Positions 52,451 to 62,207 of a stretch of DNA of 64,000 nt are shown one piece after another. The DNA lies in the NCBI RefSeq assembly GCF_006874585.1, contig NZ_CP029762.1, positions 403,922 through 467,921 on the forward strand. The letters run 5' to 3'. Position 1 is the first letter of the stretch; each line of letters starts with the position of its first letter. The stretch is from Sphingomonas sp. IC081 (GTDB lineage Bacteria; Pseudomonadota; Alphaproteobacteria; Sphingomonadales; Sphingomonadaceae). The position numbers were made by a program, and so were the translations under genes. A model generated the notes under the pieces. The model had not been told where the DNA came from, did no database searches, and worked only from the letters and a program-made list of their open reading frames with translations.

Positions 52451-54897
52451 TACGAATTCTCCGGTTGGGGCTTGGGTTGCCAACGGCTCAGCAGCAAGGA
52501 ATTGCTGACCACCGAGATCGAACTCAGCGCCATCGCGGCGCCGGCGATGACCGGGTTGAGCAGCCCGAAGGCGGCGAGTGGAATACCCAGGACGTTGTAG
52601 ATGAAGGCGAAGAACAGGTTCTGCCGGATCTTGCCCAGCGTCGCGCGCGAGAGTTCCACCGCCGTGAGCACGCCGTGCAGATCGTTGCGTACCAGCACGA
52701 CGTCGGCCGCCTCCACCGCCACGTCGGAACCTGCGCCGATGGCGAAGGAGACATCGGCCTGCGCCAGCGCCGGGGCATCGTTGATGCCGTCCCCGGCCAT
52801 GCCGACGATTTCGCCGCGGTCCTGCAGGCGGCGCACTTCCTCGGCCTTGTTTTGCGGCAGGACTTCCGCGGCGAAACGGGTGATCCCGGCTTGCGTGGCG
52901 ATGGCGGCGGCGGTGTGGTGGTTGTCGCCGGTCAGCATGACGACGGCGATGCCCGCAGCGCGCAGTTCGCGGACCGCCTGAACGGAACTGTCGCGCAGCC
53001 GGTCGGCAATGGCGATGAACCCGATCACGCGCCCCTCTTCGGCAAGGCCGACCACCGTCCGGCCCTGTGCTTGCGCCGCTTCCACCCGTTCGGCGAGGGC
53101 ACGCGGCAGCGGCGCGGCAACTTCGCCGAGCCACAGCGGAGAACCCAGTTGGAGCAGCCGCCCCTCGATCCGGCCCGAGACCCCTTTGCCGGGCAGCGTG
53201 TCGAAGTGGTCGACATCGGGGAGGATGATCTGTTGTTCCTGCGCCTTGTTCGTGATGGCGCGGGCCAGCGGATGCTCGGACCCGCGTTCCAGCGCGGCGG
53301 CAAGGGCCACGAGGCGGGCGCCGTCCTGACCGTCGGCAGGAAGAAGGTCGGTTACCTCGGGCGCGCCGCGGGTCAGCGTTCCGGTCTTGTCGACTGCCAG
53401 GGTCTGCATCGCCCGTGCGCGTTCGAGCACTTCGGCATTGCGGATCAGCACCCCGTTCCTCGCGCCCATACCGGTGCCGACCATGATCGCGGTCGGCGTC
53501 GCGAGGCCCAGCGAGCACGGGCAGGCAATCACCAGGACGGCGACCGCATTGACCATGGCAGTCTGGAAATCGCCGCTCCACAGCCAGTTGCCTGCCAGGG
53601 TCACCACGGCGATGGCGATCACCACCGGCACGAAGATGGCGGTTACCTTGTCGACGAAATACTGGATCGGAGGTTTCGAGCCTTGCGCTTCGTCCACCAT
53701 GCGGATGATCTGCGCCAGCACGGTATCGGCGCCGACACCGGTTGCGCGGGCGCGCAGCATGCCGTTCTGGTTGATGGTCGCGGCATAGATCCTGGCGCCC
53801 GGCTCCTTCATCACCGGCATGCTTTCGCCCGAGAGCATCGCTTCATCGACGCTCGAGCGGCCGGAAATCACTTCGCCGTCGACCGGCACGCTATCGCCTG
53901 CCGCCACCACGAAGACATCGCCGACCAGAAGGGTTCCGGCATCGACTTCGATAATCCGGCCCTCGCGCTCGATCCGTGCCGTCTTCGGGCGCAGCTTGAG
54001 CAGGGCGCGGATGGCCGAGGACGTCTTGCGCTTGGCATTGGCCTCCAGCAGGCGCCCCAGCAGGACCAGCGTGATGATCGCGGCTGATGCCTCGAAATAG
54101 ACGTGCAGGTCCATCCGCCCGACGAGTGTGACGACGACGCTGTAGGCGTAGGCAATGGTGGTGCCCAGCGCCACCAGCACATCCATGTTGGCAGTGCCCG
54201 CCCGCAAGGACTTGAACGCGGCCTTGTAGAAGCGCGCGCCGATCCAGAACTGCACCGGGGAGGCCAGCGCGAACTGCCAGTAGCGCGGCAGCAGTTCGCC
54301 ATGGTGTCCGCCCAGGGCGTGGCTCCACTGCCGCATGTCGAGCATCACCACCATCTGCGCGAAGAGCGGGAGGGTGAGGAGCAGCGCGACCGCAAACAAT
54401 GCCCGTTCGCGGCGCCATTCCTGGCGGGAGGCGGCCTCGCGGTTTGCAACTTCATCCGCAGTCAGGTCACGCGCCTCGGCTGCCTGGTAGCCGCCCCTGG
54501 CGATCGCTGCGGCGAGCGCTGCTGGATCGGTCACGCCGGGAACATAGTCGGCGCGGGCTTTGCCCGAGGCGAAGTTCACGGTGCTGCCAAGAACACCGGG
54601 TACACGGCTGAGCACGGTTTCGATACCCGCGGCGCAAGCGGCGCAGCTCATGCCGCCGATGTCGAAGACCACGGTTTCCGGCGGAACTTCATAGCCCGCC
54701 GTCTCGACGGCCGCGATCATCTCTTGCGGCGATACTTGTGTAGGATCGTAGGCCACGGCGGCGCGTTCGGCCGCGAAGTTGACTTGCGCATCGACCGAGG
54801 GAAGGCGGCGCAGGACTTTCTCCACGGTGGCCGCGCATCCTGCGCAGGTCATCCCCCCGATGGGCAGGGTGAGCGTCACCTCTTGCGTCTTTGCCAT
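52450..54897 (-). CDS. copA: Copper-exporting P1B-type ATPase CopA
   Basis: The protein has 815 residues. Two N-terminal HMA domains carry GMTCAGC (about residues 15-21) and GMSCAAC (about 82-88). The membrane Cu site is CPC in VIACPCSLGLATP, the phosphorylated aspartate is in DKTGTLTRG, and SGESMPVMKEPG, HP in SEHPLARAI and GDGINDAPAL are in place. It pumps Cu(I) to the periplasm. An upstream open stretch of 35 codons overlaps cueR and is not used; the ATG at 54897 shares a base with the cueR stop (TGATG). The gene is controlled by CueR. Confidence 0.95.
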   Translation of the reverse strand: MAKTQEVTLTLPIGGMTCAGCAATVEKVLRRLPSVDAQVNFAAERAAVAYDPTQVSPQEMIAAVETAGYEVPPETVVFDIGGMSCAACAAGIETVLSRVPGVLGSTVNFASGKARADYVPGVTDPAALAAAIARGGYQAAEARDLTADEVANREAASRQEWRRERALFAVALLLTLPLFAQMVVMLDMRQWSHALGGHHGELLPRYWQFALASPVQFWIGARFYKAAFKSLRAGTANMDVLVALGTTIAYAYSVVVTLVGRMDLHVYFEASAAIITLVLLGRLLEANAKRKTSSAIRALLKLRPKTARIEREGRIIEVDAGTLLVGDVFVVAAGDSVPVDGEVISGRSSVDEAMLSGESMPVMKEPGARIYAATINQNGMLRARATGVGADTVLAQIIRMVDEAQGSKPPIQYFVDKVTAIFVPVVIAIAVVTLAGNWLWSGDFQTAMVNAVAVLVIACPCSLGLATPTAIMVGTGMGARNGVLIRNAEVLERARAMQTLAVDKTGTLTRGAPEVTDLLPADGQDGARLVALAAALERGSEHPLARAITNKAQEQQIILPDVDHFDTLPGKGVSGRIEGRLLQLGSPLWLGEVAAPLPRALAERVEAAQAQGRTVVGLAEEGRVIGFIAIADRLRDSSVQAVRELRAAGIAVVMLTGDNHHTAAAIATQAGITRFAAEVLPQNKAEEVRRLQDRGEIVGMAGDGINDAPALAQADVSFAIGAGSDVAVEAADVVLVRNDLHGVLTAVELSRATLGKIRQNLFFAFIYNVLGIPLAAFGLLNPVIAGAAMALSSISVVSNSLLLSRWQPKPQPENS

Positions 54898-55346
54898 CAC
54901 GACGAGGCCTTGCCCGAGCCGCCCTCGCAGCATTCCGGCGCTTCCTCGCCATGCAGGGCGGAGAGAATCGGGCAGGCTTCCGGTTCGCCGCTTCCCGGGC
55001 AAGCATCGGCGAGCGCCTTGAGCGCATCGCGCATGCGGGTCATTTCGGTGATCCGCCGATCAAGATCGGCGATGCGTTCCTGGGCCCGTTGCCGGACACC
55101 TTCGACGCCGTTCTCGCGGTCGGTTTCGAGAGTGAGCAGCCCCTTGATCTCGCCCAGCGTAAAGCCGAGGCTCTTGGCGCGGAGGATGTATTGCAGGCGG
55201 GCTAGCGCGTCTGCGTCGTAATGCCGATAGCCGGATGCGAGCCGGTCGGGACTGCCAAGCAGCCCCTCGCGCTCGTAAAAGCGGATGGTATCGGCGCTGA
55301 CTTCGGCCTGTTTTGCCAATGCGCCGATGGTCAGGAAACGCTTCAC
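54897..55346 (-). CDS. cueR: CueR-like MerR-family copper-responsive activator
   Basis: The protein has 149 residues. The MerR helix-turn-helix (TIGALAKQAEVSADTIRFYEREGLL) and dimer helix are complete. Two cysteines in DACPGSGEPEACPIL form the metal site, spaced by eight residues rather than the seven of E. coli CueR, and the position of Ser77 in CueR is a valine, compatible with monovalent metal sensing. A GTG at 55346 opens the frame. A further Cys pair (ECCEGG) near the C-terminus is extra. It drives its own operon with copA and copZ. Confidence 0.88.
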   Translation of the reverse strand: MKRFLTIGALAKQAEVSADTIRFYEREGLLGSPDRLASGYRHYDADALARLQYILRAKSLGFTLGEIKGLLTLETDRENGVEGVRQRAQERIADLDRRITEMTRMRDALKALADACPGSGEPEACPILSALHGEEAPECCEGGSGKASS

Positions 55347-55376
55347 CGGATCGACCCCGTTGTTGTCTTCGCTGCC

Positions 55377-55408
55377 TGTCTAGCCCTTGGACCATGGTCC
55401 AGAGTCAA
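55377..55408 (-). promoter_or_regulatory. MerR-type promoter of the cueR-copA-copZ operon
   Basis: On the minus strand TTGACT (55408-55403) and TAGACA (55382-55377) are separated by 20 bp, longer than normal, with the palindrome TGGACCATGGTCCA (55388-55401) between them. An overlong spacer with a dyad is the mark of MerR-family activation. Confidence 0.7.
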
Positions 55409-55454
55409 CGGCTTTTTGCGGAACGAACGGAATATCGGGGCCAATCGCCCGGTA

Positions 55455-56780
55455 TCAAGTCAGCGCGGGGCTCGCTGACGGGCTCAGGCCCTCGCGCTTC
55501 GAGACGATCAGCGTGACAAGAAGCTGCCCGGCAACGTTCACCGCCGTGCGCCCCATGTCGAGAATGGGATCGATGGCCAGCAGCAGACCGGCTCCCGCCA
55601 GCGGCAGTCCCAGCGTGGAAAGCGTCAGCGTCAGCATGACGACTGCCCCGGTCATGCCCGCGGTGGCTGCCGAACCGAAGACCGAGACCACGACGATCAG
55701 CAGGTAATCCAGCCCGTGCAGCGGCATGCCGTAGAAATTCGCCACGAAGATTGCCGCGAGCGCCGGATAGATCGAGGCGCAGCCGTCCATCTTGGTGGTC
55801 GCGGCCAGCGGCACGGCAAAGGCGGCATAGGCATTGGGCACGCCGAGACGTTCCGCCGCCAGTTCGGTGACCGGCATCGTGCCGACCGACGAGCGCGAGA
55901 CAAACGCCAGCTGGATCGCCGGCCAGGCCTCGCGGAAGAATGCGCCGGGGCTGATGCCGTTGAGCGTCAGCAGCAGGGGGTAGACGACGCCGATAACCAG
56001 GAACAGGCCAAGATAGACGGCAAAGGCGAAGCCGCCGAGCTGCAGCAGGGTACTCCAGCCATAGGTCGCGATGGCAGCGCCGATCAGCGCCGCCGAACCG
56101 ATCGGGGTCAGCTTGATGATCCAGCCAAGGATGGTGCGGACGACCGCGAGAAGCGAGCGCACGAAGGCGACAAAGGGCTCCGCCCGCGCACCGGCTTTGA
56201 GCGACGCAAATCCGACTGCAAGCGAGATGACGAGGATCTGCAAGGTGTTGAACGAGAGGCCGGTGGTGACCTGCCCGGTATCCGCGACCTTGGAGGATGC
56301 CGCAAGCCCGAGGAAATTGGCGGGGACCAGACCCTTCAGGAAATCGAGCCAGGTACCCACGGTCGCCGGGGCTGTCGCGGTCGCAAGACCCGGATGACTG
56401 CCGGTGCCGGGCTGGACGATGAGGCCGACGCCGATGCCGATCACGACGGCAATAAACGCCGTGATCGCGAACCAGATGAGCGTCTGTCCCGCCAGCCTTG
56501 CGGCATTGTCGAGATCCCTGAGATTGGTGATCGAACTGACGATGGCCGCAAAGATCAGCGGCGGGACGGTTGCACTCAGCAGGCCGATGAAGATGCTGCC
56601 CAGGGTCTTGAGCGCAACTGCCAGCTGGTTGGGGCCGCCCGTTGCGTCCGGGCCGATCCATCGCGCTGCAAAGCCCAGTGCGATGCCGATGGCCATGCCG
56701 ACGAGGACTTGCGCGCCGAAGCTGAGCGTCCCGGCTTTGCCGGTGGGAAGAGATGGTGCGGTTTGAGCGGCGGTCGTCAT
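55455..56780 (-). CDS. Dicarboxylate/amino acid:cation symporter (DAACS family)
   Basis: The protein has 441 residues and eight or more hydrophobic helices. IFIGLLSATVPPLIFAAIVSSI, the re-entrant serine-rich SRSSVGTMPVT (replacing SSSATLP of GltP), and TTKMDGCASIYPALAAIFVA are the key blocks of the glutamate/C4-dicarboxylate transporters. It imports an acidic substrate with Na+ or H+. The altered serine-rich loop suggests a substrate other than plain glutamate. The ATG at 56780 starts the protein MTTAAQ. It stands alone on the minus strand, with dyads at 57031-57074 upstream. Confidence 0.92.
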   Translation of the reverse strand: MTTAAQTAPSLPTGKAGTLSFGAQVLVGMAIGIALGFAARWIGPDATGGPNQLAVALKTLGSIFIGLLSATVPPLIFAAIVSSITNLRDLDNAARLAGQTLIWFAITAFIAVVIGIGVGLIVQPGTGSHPGLATATAPATVGTWLDFLKGLVPANFLGLAASSKVADTGQVTTGLSFNTLQILVISLAVGFASLKAGARAEPFVAFVRSLLAVVRTILGWIIKLTPIGSAALIGAAIATYGWSTLLQLGGFAFAVYLGLFLVIGVVYPLLLTLNGISPGAFFREAWPAIQLAFVSRSSVGTMPVTELAAERLGVPNAYAAFAVPLAATTKMDGCASIYPALAAIFVANFYGMPLHGLDYLLIVVVSVFGSAATAGMTGAVVMLTLTLSTLGLPLAGAGLLLAIDPILDMGRTAVNVAGQLLVTLIVSKREGLSPSASPALT

Positions 56781-57030
56781 GGGGGCACTCTTGAACTGGA
56801 ACGATGCGCAAACGGTCCCGACGAGCCGACGCGCGTAATGGCAGAGATGGTGGCTGGAAAGGCGCTGCATAGGCGTGCGGACCGTCAGGCAGGCACGAGA
56901 ATTCCTTCGTCTACGCCAAGTTCGGCTAGCAACGGGGCGGCCCGCCGCATTTTTGTTGGTGAACCATGCTGCCAGCGGCCGGACCAGGCAGGATGTGGGT
57001 TGCGGTGCTGTCGTGGTCGACCGGCACGCG

Positions 57031-57074
57031 CGTCATGACGATGACGTCATATTGTCGACCATATCAGTGGACAA
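57031..57074. promoter_or_regulatory. Cluster of dyads between the symporter and FAD-protein genes
   Basis: Two abutting 10-bp palindromes, CGTCATGACG (57031-57040) and ATGACGTCAT (57041-57050), are followed by the inverted repeat TTGTCGAC / GTGGACAA (57052-57074, one mismatch). They lie 250 bp upstream of the symporter start. The rest of 56781-57297 contains no gene. Confidence 0.4.
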
Positions 57075-57297
57075 AGTGCTGTCAATGGGGAAGGTAGGGG
57101 GATCGCCGGGATCGCCCTGGCAAGCGGGGATCGGCCCAAAAGGTGTAGCAGCGATGACAAGGCAGCAAACTTGTCTCATCAGCAGCGAATTAAGAACTCC
57201 ATACAAAATATTGACTTTATCGGACTTTATGGGAAGTGCTCATTCTCTACTAATTGAGTTGATAATTGATCCGTAATGCGGTTAGGCTGGAGCTGAC

Positions 57298-58671
57298 ATG
57301 ACACGGATGCCCCCCCAATTCGAAACCGAGGACCTTCCCGTCGCCGTTGTCGGCGCAGGGTTCAGCGGCACTCTCCTGACCATCAACCTCATCCGCCAGG
57401 GCGTGCGGGTGGTGCTGATCGAGCGCAGCCAGGCGCAGCTTGCCAAAGGTCTCGCCTTCGGCACCAAGGGCCCCGAGCACCTGCTGAACGTTCGCGCCGC
57501 AAATATGAGCGCCTTTCCCGACGATCAGGCCAATTTCCTGCGCTGGATCGGACAGGCCGGCGAGGAACAGGCCAATCGCTTCGTGCCGCGCCTCACTTAC
57601 GGGCTCTACTTGCGCGAACTGCTTATCAAGGCACTGTCCGACGCCGGGCCAAAGGCGCAGATCGTCCATGCCGAAGCGCTTTCGGCGCGTTTCGGGGACC
57701 GCACAGTCACCGTCGTGCTGGATGACGGCAGCGAGATCGCCGCCCGTTCACTGGTGCTGGCGCTCGGTAACTTTCCGCCGACGCCGCATCCCGCACTCGC
57801 GGCGCTTCCGCCCGAACGGCGCTTTTCCGATCCGTGGAACCCCGCTGCGGTTGCCGATGCCGCTGCGCTCGATCATGTCCTGCTGATCGGTACCGGGCTG
57901 ACGGCGGCGGACATGATCCTTTCGCTCGACAAGGCGGGGTTCAAGGGCCGCATCACCGCGCTGTCGCGGCGGGGTCTGAAGCCCCATGCCCATGCCGAGA
58001 CCGGTCCCGCCGTGGACCATGTCCCCGCGCCCGATGCGCGCGGCTCGGCGCTGGTCCGCCAGATTCGCGATCGGGCCAAGGCGATCGGCTGGCGCGCGGC
58101 GGTGGACGAGCAGCGCCCGCATACCCAGAACCTCTGGCGCCGGCACGATCTTGCCGGGCAGCGCCGTCTCCTGCGTCATTTGCGCCCCTATTGGGACGTG
58201 CATCGCCACCGCCTCGCTCCCGACGTGGCCCGTCGTCTGGCCGAGCTGGAGGCAGAAGGCAGGCTGGAGTTCGTGGCCGGCAAGCTGGTCGGATCCGATG
58301 TGGCCGGGCGAGGGGTAGCGGTGGACTATCGCCCGCGCGGAGAGGAGGAATTCCGGCGTATCGAAGTGTGCCGGGTCATCAATTGCACCGGGCCGGAAGG
58401 CGATCTTCTGCGCAGCGGCCTGCCGCTGGTGAAAGACCTTGTCGCGCAGGGCAGGGTTCGGCCCGACGCGCATCGCTTGGGGCTGGATGTCGAGCATCTC
58501 GGCCGCGTGCGCGATGCCGATGGCAAGCCGCAGGACACGCTTTTCGCGGTGGGGCCGGTTACCAAGGGCGAGGCGTGGGAGATCGTTGCCGTGCCCGATA
58601 TTCGGCGGCAAGTCTGGAACCTCGCGCGCTATCTGGCCGATGCGCATTGGGTCGGGGGTGAGGGGCTTTAA
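57298..58671 (+). CDS. FAD/NAD(P)-binding protein (YdhS-like, COG4529 type)
   Basis: The protein has 457 residues. The N-terminal Rossmann motif VAVVGAGFSGTLLTINL (about residues 15-31) and a second dinucleotide region LLIGTGLTAADMILSLDKAGF (about 200-220) frame the block HLLNVRAANMSAFPDD. This matches the FAD-dependent urate-hydroxylase-like or YdhS group, whose reaction is mostly unknown. No signal peptide or membrane segment is present. It converges with the aldo/keto reductase gene and stands alone. Confidence 0.82.
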   Translation: MTRMPPQFETEDLPVAVVGAGFSGTLLTINLIRQGVRVVLIERSQAQLAKGLAFGTKGPEHLLNVRAANMSAFPDDQANFLRWIGQAGEEQANRFVPRLTYGLYLRELLIKALSDAGPKAQIVHAEALSARFGDRTVTVVLDDGSEIAARSLVLALGNFPPTPHPALAALPPERRFSDPWNPAAVADAAALDHVLLIGTGLTAADMILSLDKAGFKGRITALSRRGLKPHAHAETGPAVDHVPAPDARGSALVRQIRDRAKAIGWRAAVDEQRPHTQNLWRRHDLAGQRRLLRHLRPYWDVHRHRLAPDVARRLAELEAEGRLEFVAGKLVGSDVAGRGVAVDYRPRGEEEFRRIEVCRVINCTGPEGDLLRSGLPLVKDLVAQGRVRPDAHRLGLDVEHLGRVRDADGKPQDTLFAVGPVTKGEAWEIVAVPDIRRQVWNLARYLADAHWVGGEGL

Positions 58672-58772
58672 GAAGGAGGGAAGGAACAAGGGCTCCGGTG
58701 TTCTTCCGCGCTTCCATCCGATCCGCTTCCATCTTGCCGTGAACCAACTGGCGTCGCAAGGCGATAGCGTCG

Positions 58773-59681
58773 TTACGGCAGGCGTTCCCCGCGCGCGGTT
58801 TCCAGCACCTTGTACCATTCCGAAGCGGTCCACTGGACCTTCAGGGCATCGCGGGAGGAGAGAATGCGTTCGGGCGTCTGCGTGCCGACGATGGGGATCG
58901 GCCGCGAGGGGTGCGCCATGAGCCACGAGAGTGCGGCGGCGGCAGTGTCGGTGCCATAACGCTCGCCCTGCGCAACCAGTAGCTTGGCGACGGGATCTCG
59001 CCAGGCCGAAACCAGACGTCCCCCGCCCAGCGGGGACCACGCCAGCACGGCGGCATCGTGGGCCATCGCCTGGTCGAGGGTGCCGTCGTAAAGCGGGGCA
59101 TAATGCATCGCCGAGAATTCGGGCTGGGTAGAAACGATCGGGAAGGGCAGGAAGGCCTGCAGCGCTGCGAATTCCGCGGGGCTGTAGTTGGAAACGCCGA
59201 TGGCCTTGACCTTGCCGCTTTCGACCATGGCGGCGAGGGTTTCGGCCACATCGCGCGGATGGGCCAGGAAGTCGCGGCGGTGGATCTGGTAGAGTTCGAC
59301 CGAAGGCAGGCCCAGGCGTTCGAGAGAGGCGTCGAGCGCCTTGTGCAGATAGTCCGGGCTCGAATCGTAAGGCACGCCCGGCACGATGCCGCCTTTGGTT
59401 GCGATCACCATCCGTTGGCGCAGGTCTGGACGACCGGCGAGCGCCTTGCCCAGCAGCCGTTCCGCGCCGCCAAAGCCCAGTGCCGCGTCGCAGCCGTAGA
59501 TGTCCGCTGTGTCGAACAGGGTGATCCCCGCCTCAAGCGCCGCCTCGATACGCGCGACGATGGCGCCGATATCGTCATCGCCGTCCGCGCGGGCGAGCCG
59601 CCACATGCCCCAGGCTATCGGAAAAACGGAAATTCCACTCTTGCCGAGCGGAACGGATTGGGTCGACAGGGGGAGGGTCAT
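58773..59681 (-). CDS. Aldo/keto reductase (YdhF-like)
   Basis: The protein has 302 residues, a TIM barrel. Catalytic residues are visible as FDTADIYG (Asp, Tyr), IATKGG (Lys) and YQIHRRD (His). The C-terminal cofactor region IPIVGTQTPERI fits the AKR family that uses NADPH to reduce aldehydes and ketones. The ATG at 59681 begins MTLPLSTQ; longer frames upstream overlap the MarR gene. It lies 55 bases after the MarR gene on the same strand, so it is probably its target and operon partner. Confidence 0.9.
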   Translation of the reverse strand: MTLPLSTQSVPLGKSGISVFPIAWGMWRLARADGDDDIGAIVARIEAALEAGITLFDTADIYGCDAALGFGGAERLLGKALAGRPDLRQRMVIATKGGIVPGVPYDSSPDYLHKALDASLERLGLPSVELYQIHRRDFLAHPRDVAETLAAMVESGKVKAIGVSNYSPAEFAALQAFLPFPIVSTQPEFSAMHYAPLYDGTLDQAMAHDAAVLAWSPLGGGRLVSAWRDPVAKLLVAQGERYGTDTAAAALSWLMAHPSRPIPIVGTQTPERILSSRDALKVQWTASEWYKVLETARGERLP

Positions 59682-59736
59682 GTTCTCAACCAGTGCGATA
59701 GAGGTTGCTGAAATAAAGGACGCTTTGCGCGACGGC

Positions 59737-60207
59737 CTAGCCAGCCGCCTTGCTGCGGCGCAACGGAGCGCGGCTGAGTTCGTTACCACTTGCCGTGACC
59801 CGCGACAGCAGCGCGACAAAGGTCGCCTGCTCTGCCGCGGACAGCGCGCCGAGAATTTCTCCTTGAACCCCTTCGACCAGGGGGACCGCTTCACCCAGCA
59901 GGTCTTTTCCCTGGTCGGTCAGCGCCAGCACGCGGGCACGCCGGTCTGTCGGGCTGGTTTCACGCAGGACAAGCCCTTTGAGCACGAGCCGGTCGACCAC
60001 ACCGCCGATGGTCACCCGGTCATAGGCGATCATGCCGGCCAGGGTCTGCTGGTCGATGCCAGGGTGCTGGCGGAGCGTCACGAGTGCGGCAAATTGCACC
60101 GGAGTGAGGTCGATCTCCGCTTCGCCCATCCGGTGCGTAAAAAGCGCGACGCAAATCTGCTGCAGGCGGCGGATCAGGTGTCCAGGCATGGTTTCGAGAT
60201 CGCTCAT
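59737..60207 (-). CDS. MarR-family transcriptional regulator
   Basis: The protein has 156 residues. The winged helix-turn-helix (LTPVQFAALVTLRQHPGIDQQTLAGMIAYDRVTIGGVVDRL and TDRRARVLALTDQG) is complete. It probably represses itself and the aldo/keto reductase gene, and may respond to a reactive aldehyde or phenolic compound. It is divergent from the antiporter gene at 60363. Confidence 0.9.
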   Translation of the reverse strand: MSDLETMPGHLIRRLQQICVALFTHRMGEAEIDLTPVQFAALVTLRQHPGIDQQTLAGMIAYDRVTIGGVVDRLVLKGLVLRETSPTDRRARVLALTDQGKDLLGEAVPLVEGVQGEILGALSAAEQATFVALLSRVTASGNELSRAPLRRSKAAG

Positions 60208-60362
60208 TGCGCTACCTAGCGTGATGTTTGACCGCCGCTCAAGCCCGGCAGATAGAAATGTGCGGGCAAGGGCTGGCCTGAATTCGATTGTGACCGAAAT
60301 CCGAAAAATGCAAAAAATCTCGGACTTCGGCGGTTACCTTAAGCGCCATCGATGGTTATGCC

Positions 60363-62207
60363 ATGCCTATGGAGACGCAAGCCCTTGTCTTTGCATTGAT
60401 CGGAATTCTCGGGATCGGTGCACAATGGATCGCCTGGCGCACCGGATGGCCCGCCATTGCCCTCATGCTGGCGGCAGGCGTGCTCGCCGGCCCGGTGACC
60501 GGCCTGATCGTGCCCGAACATACATTTGGCGAACTGCTGGAACCGATGGTTTCGGTAGCGGTGGCGCTGATCCTCTTCGAAGGCGGCCTCAGCCTCAATT
60601 TCCGGGAGCTGCGCAAGACCGAAGGCGCTGTGACGCGGCTGATGTTCCTGGGCATTCCACTGGGGTGGGTGCTGGGATCGCTCGCCTGTTATTACGTCGC
60701 CGGGCTGGTCTGGCCAGTGGCGATCCTGTTTGCGGGCATCCTGGTCGTGACCGGACCAACCGTCGTGATCCCGCTCCTGCGCCAGAGCAACGTGGCTCCG
60801 CGTCCGCGTGCGATCCTGAAGTGGGAAGCCATCGTCAACGACCCGTTCGGCGCCCTGTGTGCCGTCATCACCTATGAGTATCTGCGCAGGGTGGACGAAG
60901 GCGGCACACTGCTTTCGGTGGTGGCGGCGCTGCTCGGCGCGGCGGTGGTGGCCGGGCTGATCGGCTATGCGGTCGCACGGGCGGTCGCCTGGGCATTCCC
61001 GCGCGGCCATGTGCCGGAATACCTCAAGGCGCCGGTCCTGCTGGTGGCCGTGATCGGCACGTTCGTGTTGTCCAACCTGATCCAGCAGGAGACCGGCCTT
61101 TTGGCGGTGACGGTCATGGGCGTGGCACTGGCCAACATGCGGCTGGATTCACTGCGCGACATCCATCCGTTCAAGGAGAACATCACCGTTCTGCTGATTT
61201 CCGGCGTGTTCGTGCTGCTTTCCGCCTCGCTCGACCTTGCGGTGCTGCGCCAGTTCGAATGGCGGTTCCTGGCCTTCCTGCTGGCACTGCTGTTCCTGGT
61301 GCGCCCGGCGACGGTGCTGGTAAGCCTGGCTTTCAGCAAGATCCCGTGGAACGAACGCCTGCTGGTGGCGTGGATCGCGCCGCGCGGCGTGGTGGCAGTA
61401 GCGGTGTCGGGCCTGTTCGCATTGCGGCTCGACCAGCTTGGTTATGGCGACGGCAGCATTCTGGTGACGCTGTCGTTCTCGGTCGTCATCGCGACGATCA
61501 TCGCACATGGTTTCAGCATCCGCCACGTTGCGCGCTGGCTCAAGGTCACCGGCGCGCGGAAGAAGGGCCTGCTGATCGTCGGCAGCACCCCCTGGAGCCT
61601 GTCGCTGGCCGAGCAGATGCGCCAGCTCGAAGTGCCGGTGATGATCTCCGACACCAGCTGGCAGCGGCTGTCGTCGCCGCGGCAGTCTGGCGTTGCTACC
61701 TACCACGGTGAGATTCTGGCCGAGTCCACCGAGGAGCGGCTCGACCTGACGCAGTTTCAGGTGCTGGTCGCAACGACCGACAACGAGGCCTACAACGCGC
61801 TCGTCTGCAGTGAGTTTGCGCCCGATATTGGCCGGGATTCCGTATACCAACTGGGCGGCATGGGCGATGACGAGGATCACCGCAGCCTGCCGGAAGCCTT
61901 GCGCGGGCGTGCGATGTTCGCCTCCGGCGTTGGCGTCTCGGAAATCGCCGAGCGCGAACGGGCCGGCTGGAGCTTTCGCAAGACCCGCATCTCCGAGCAG
62001 TTCGACTTTGCCGATGCCCAGGCCTCGCTCCCGGACGAGGCGGACATGCTGTTCCTGCTGCGCAAGGACGGCAAGATCCGCTTCTTCACCCATGCCTCGC
62101 GGCCGACGCCGCAGCCGGGTGATACCATCGTTTCCTACGGCCCCTCGCGCCATGGCGAGGTTCCGGAAAGCCCCGAGAGTTCCAACAAGAAGGAGGCAGC
62201 GACATGA
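60363..62207 (+). CDS. CPA1 family cation:proton antiporter with regulatory C-terminal domain
   Basis: The protein has 614 residues. About twelve helices in the first 400 residues include the ion-binding region ALILFEGGLSLNFRELRKTEG, VTGPTVVIPLLRQ and ILKWEAIVNDPFGAL (ND pair). From about residue 400 a TrkA-N-like cytosolic domain begins (KGLLIVGSTPWSLSLAEQM), followed by a C-terminal part (MLFLLRKDGKIRFFTH). It exchanges Na+ or K+ for H+. The stop codon overlaps the start of the OmpA-like gene (ATGA). Ion choice cannot be told. Confidence 0.9.
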   Translation: MPMETQALVFALIGILGIGAQWIAWRTGWPAIALMLAAGVLAGPVTGLIVPEHTFGELLEPMVSVAVALILFEGGLSLNFRELRKTEGAVTRLMFLGIPLGWVLGSLACYYVAGLVWPVAILFAGILVVTGPTVVIPLLRQSNVAPRPRAILKWEAIVNDPFGALCAVITYEYLRRVDEGGTLLSVVAALLGAAVVAGLIGYAVARAVAWAFPRGHVPEYLKAPVLLVAVIGTFVLSNLIQQETGLLAVTVMGVALANMRLDSLRDIHPFKENITVLLISGVFVLLSASLDLAVLRQFEWRFLAFLLALLFLVRPATVLVSLAFSKIPWNERLLVAWIAPRGVVAVAVSGLFALRLDQLGYGDGSILVTLSFSVVIATIIAHGFSIRHVARWLKVTGARKKGLLIVGSTPWSLSLAEQMRQLEVPVMISDTSWQRLSSPRQSGVATYHGEILAESTEERLDLTQFQVLVATTDNEAYNALVCSEFAPDIGRDSVYQLGGMGDDEDHRSLPEALRGRAMFASGVGVSEIAERERAGWSFRKTRISEQFDFADAQASLPDEADMLFLLRKDGKIRFFTHASRPTPQPGDTIVSYGPSRHGEVPESPESSNKKEAAT

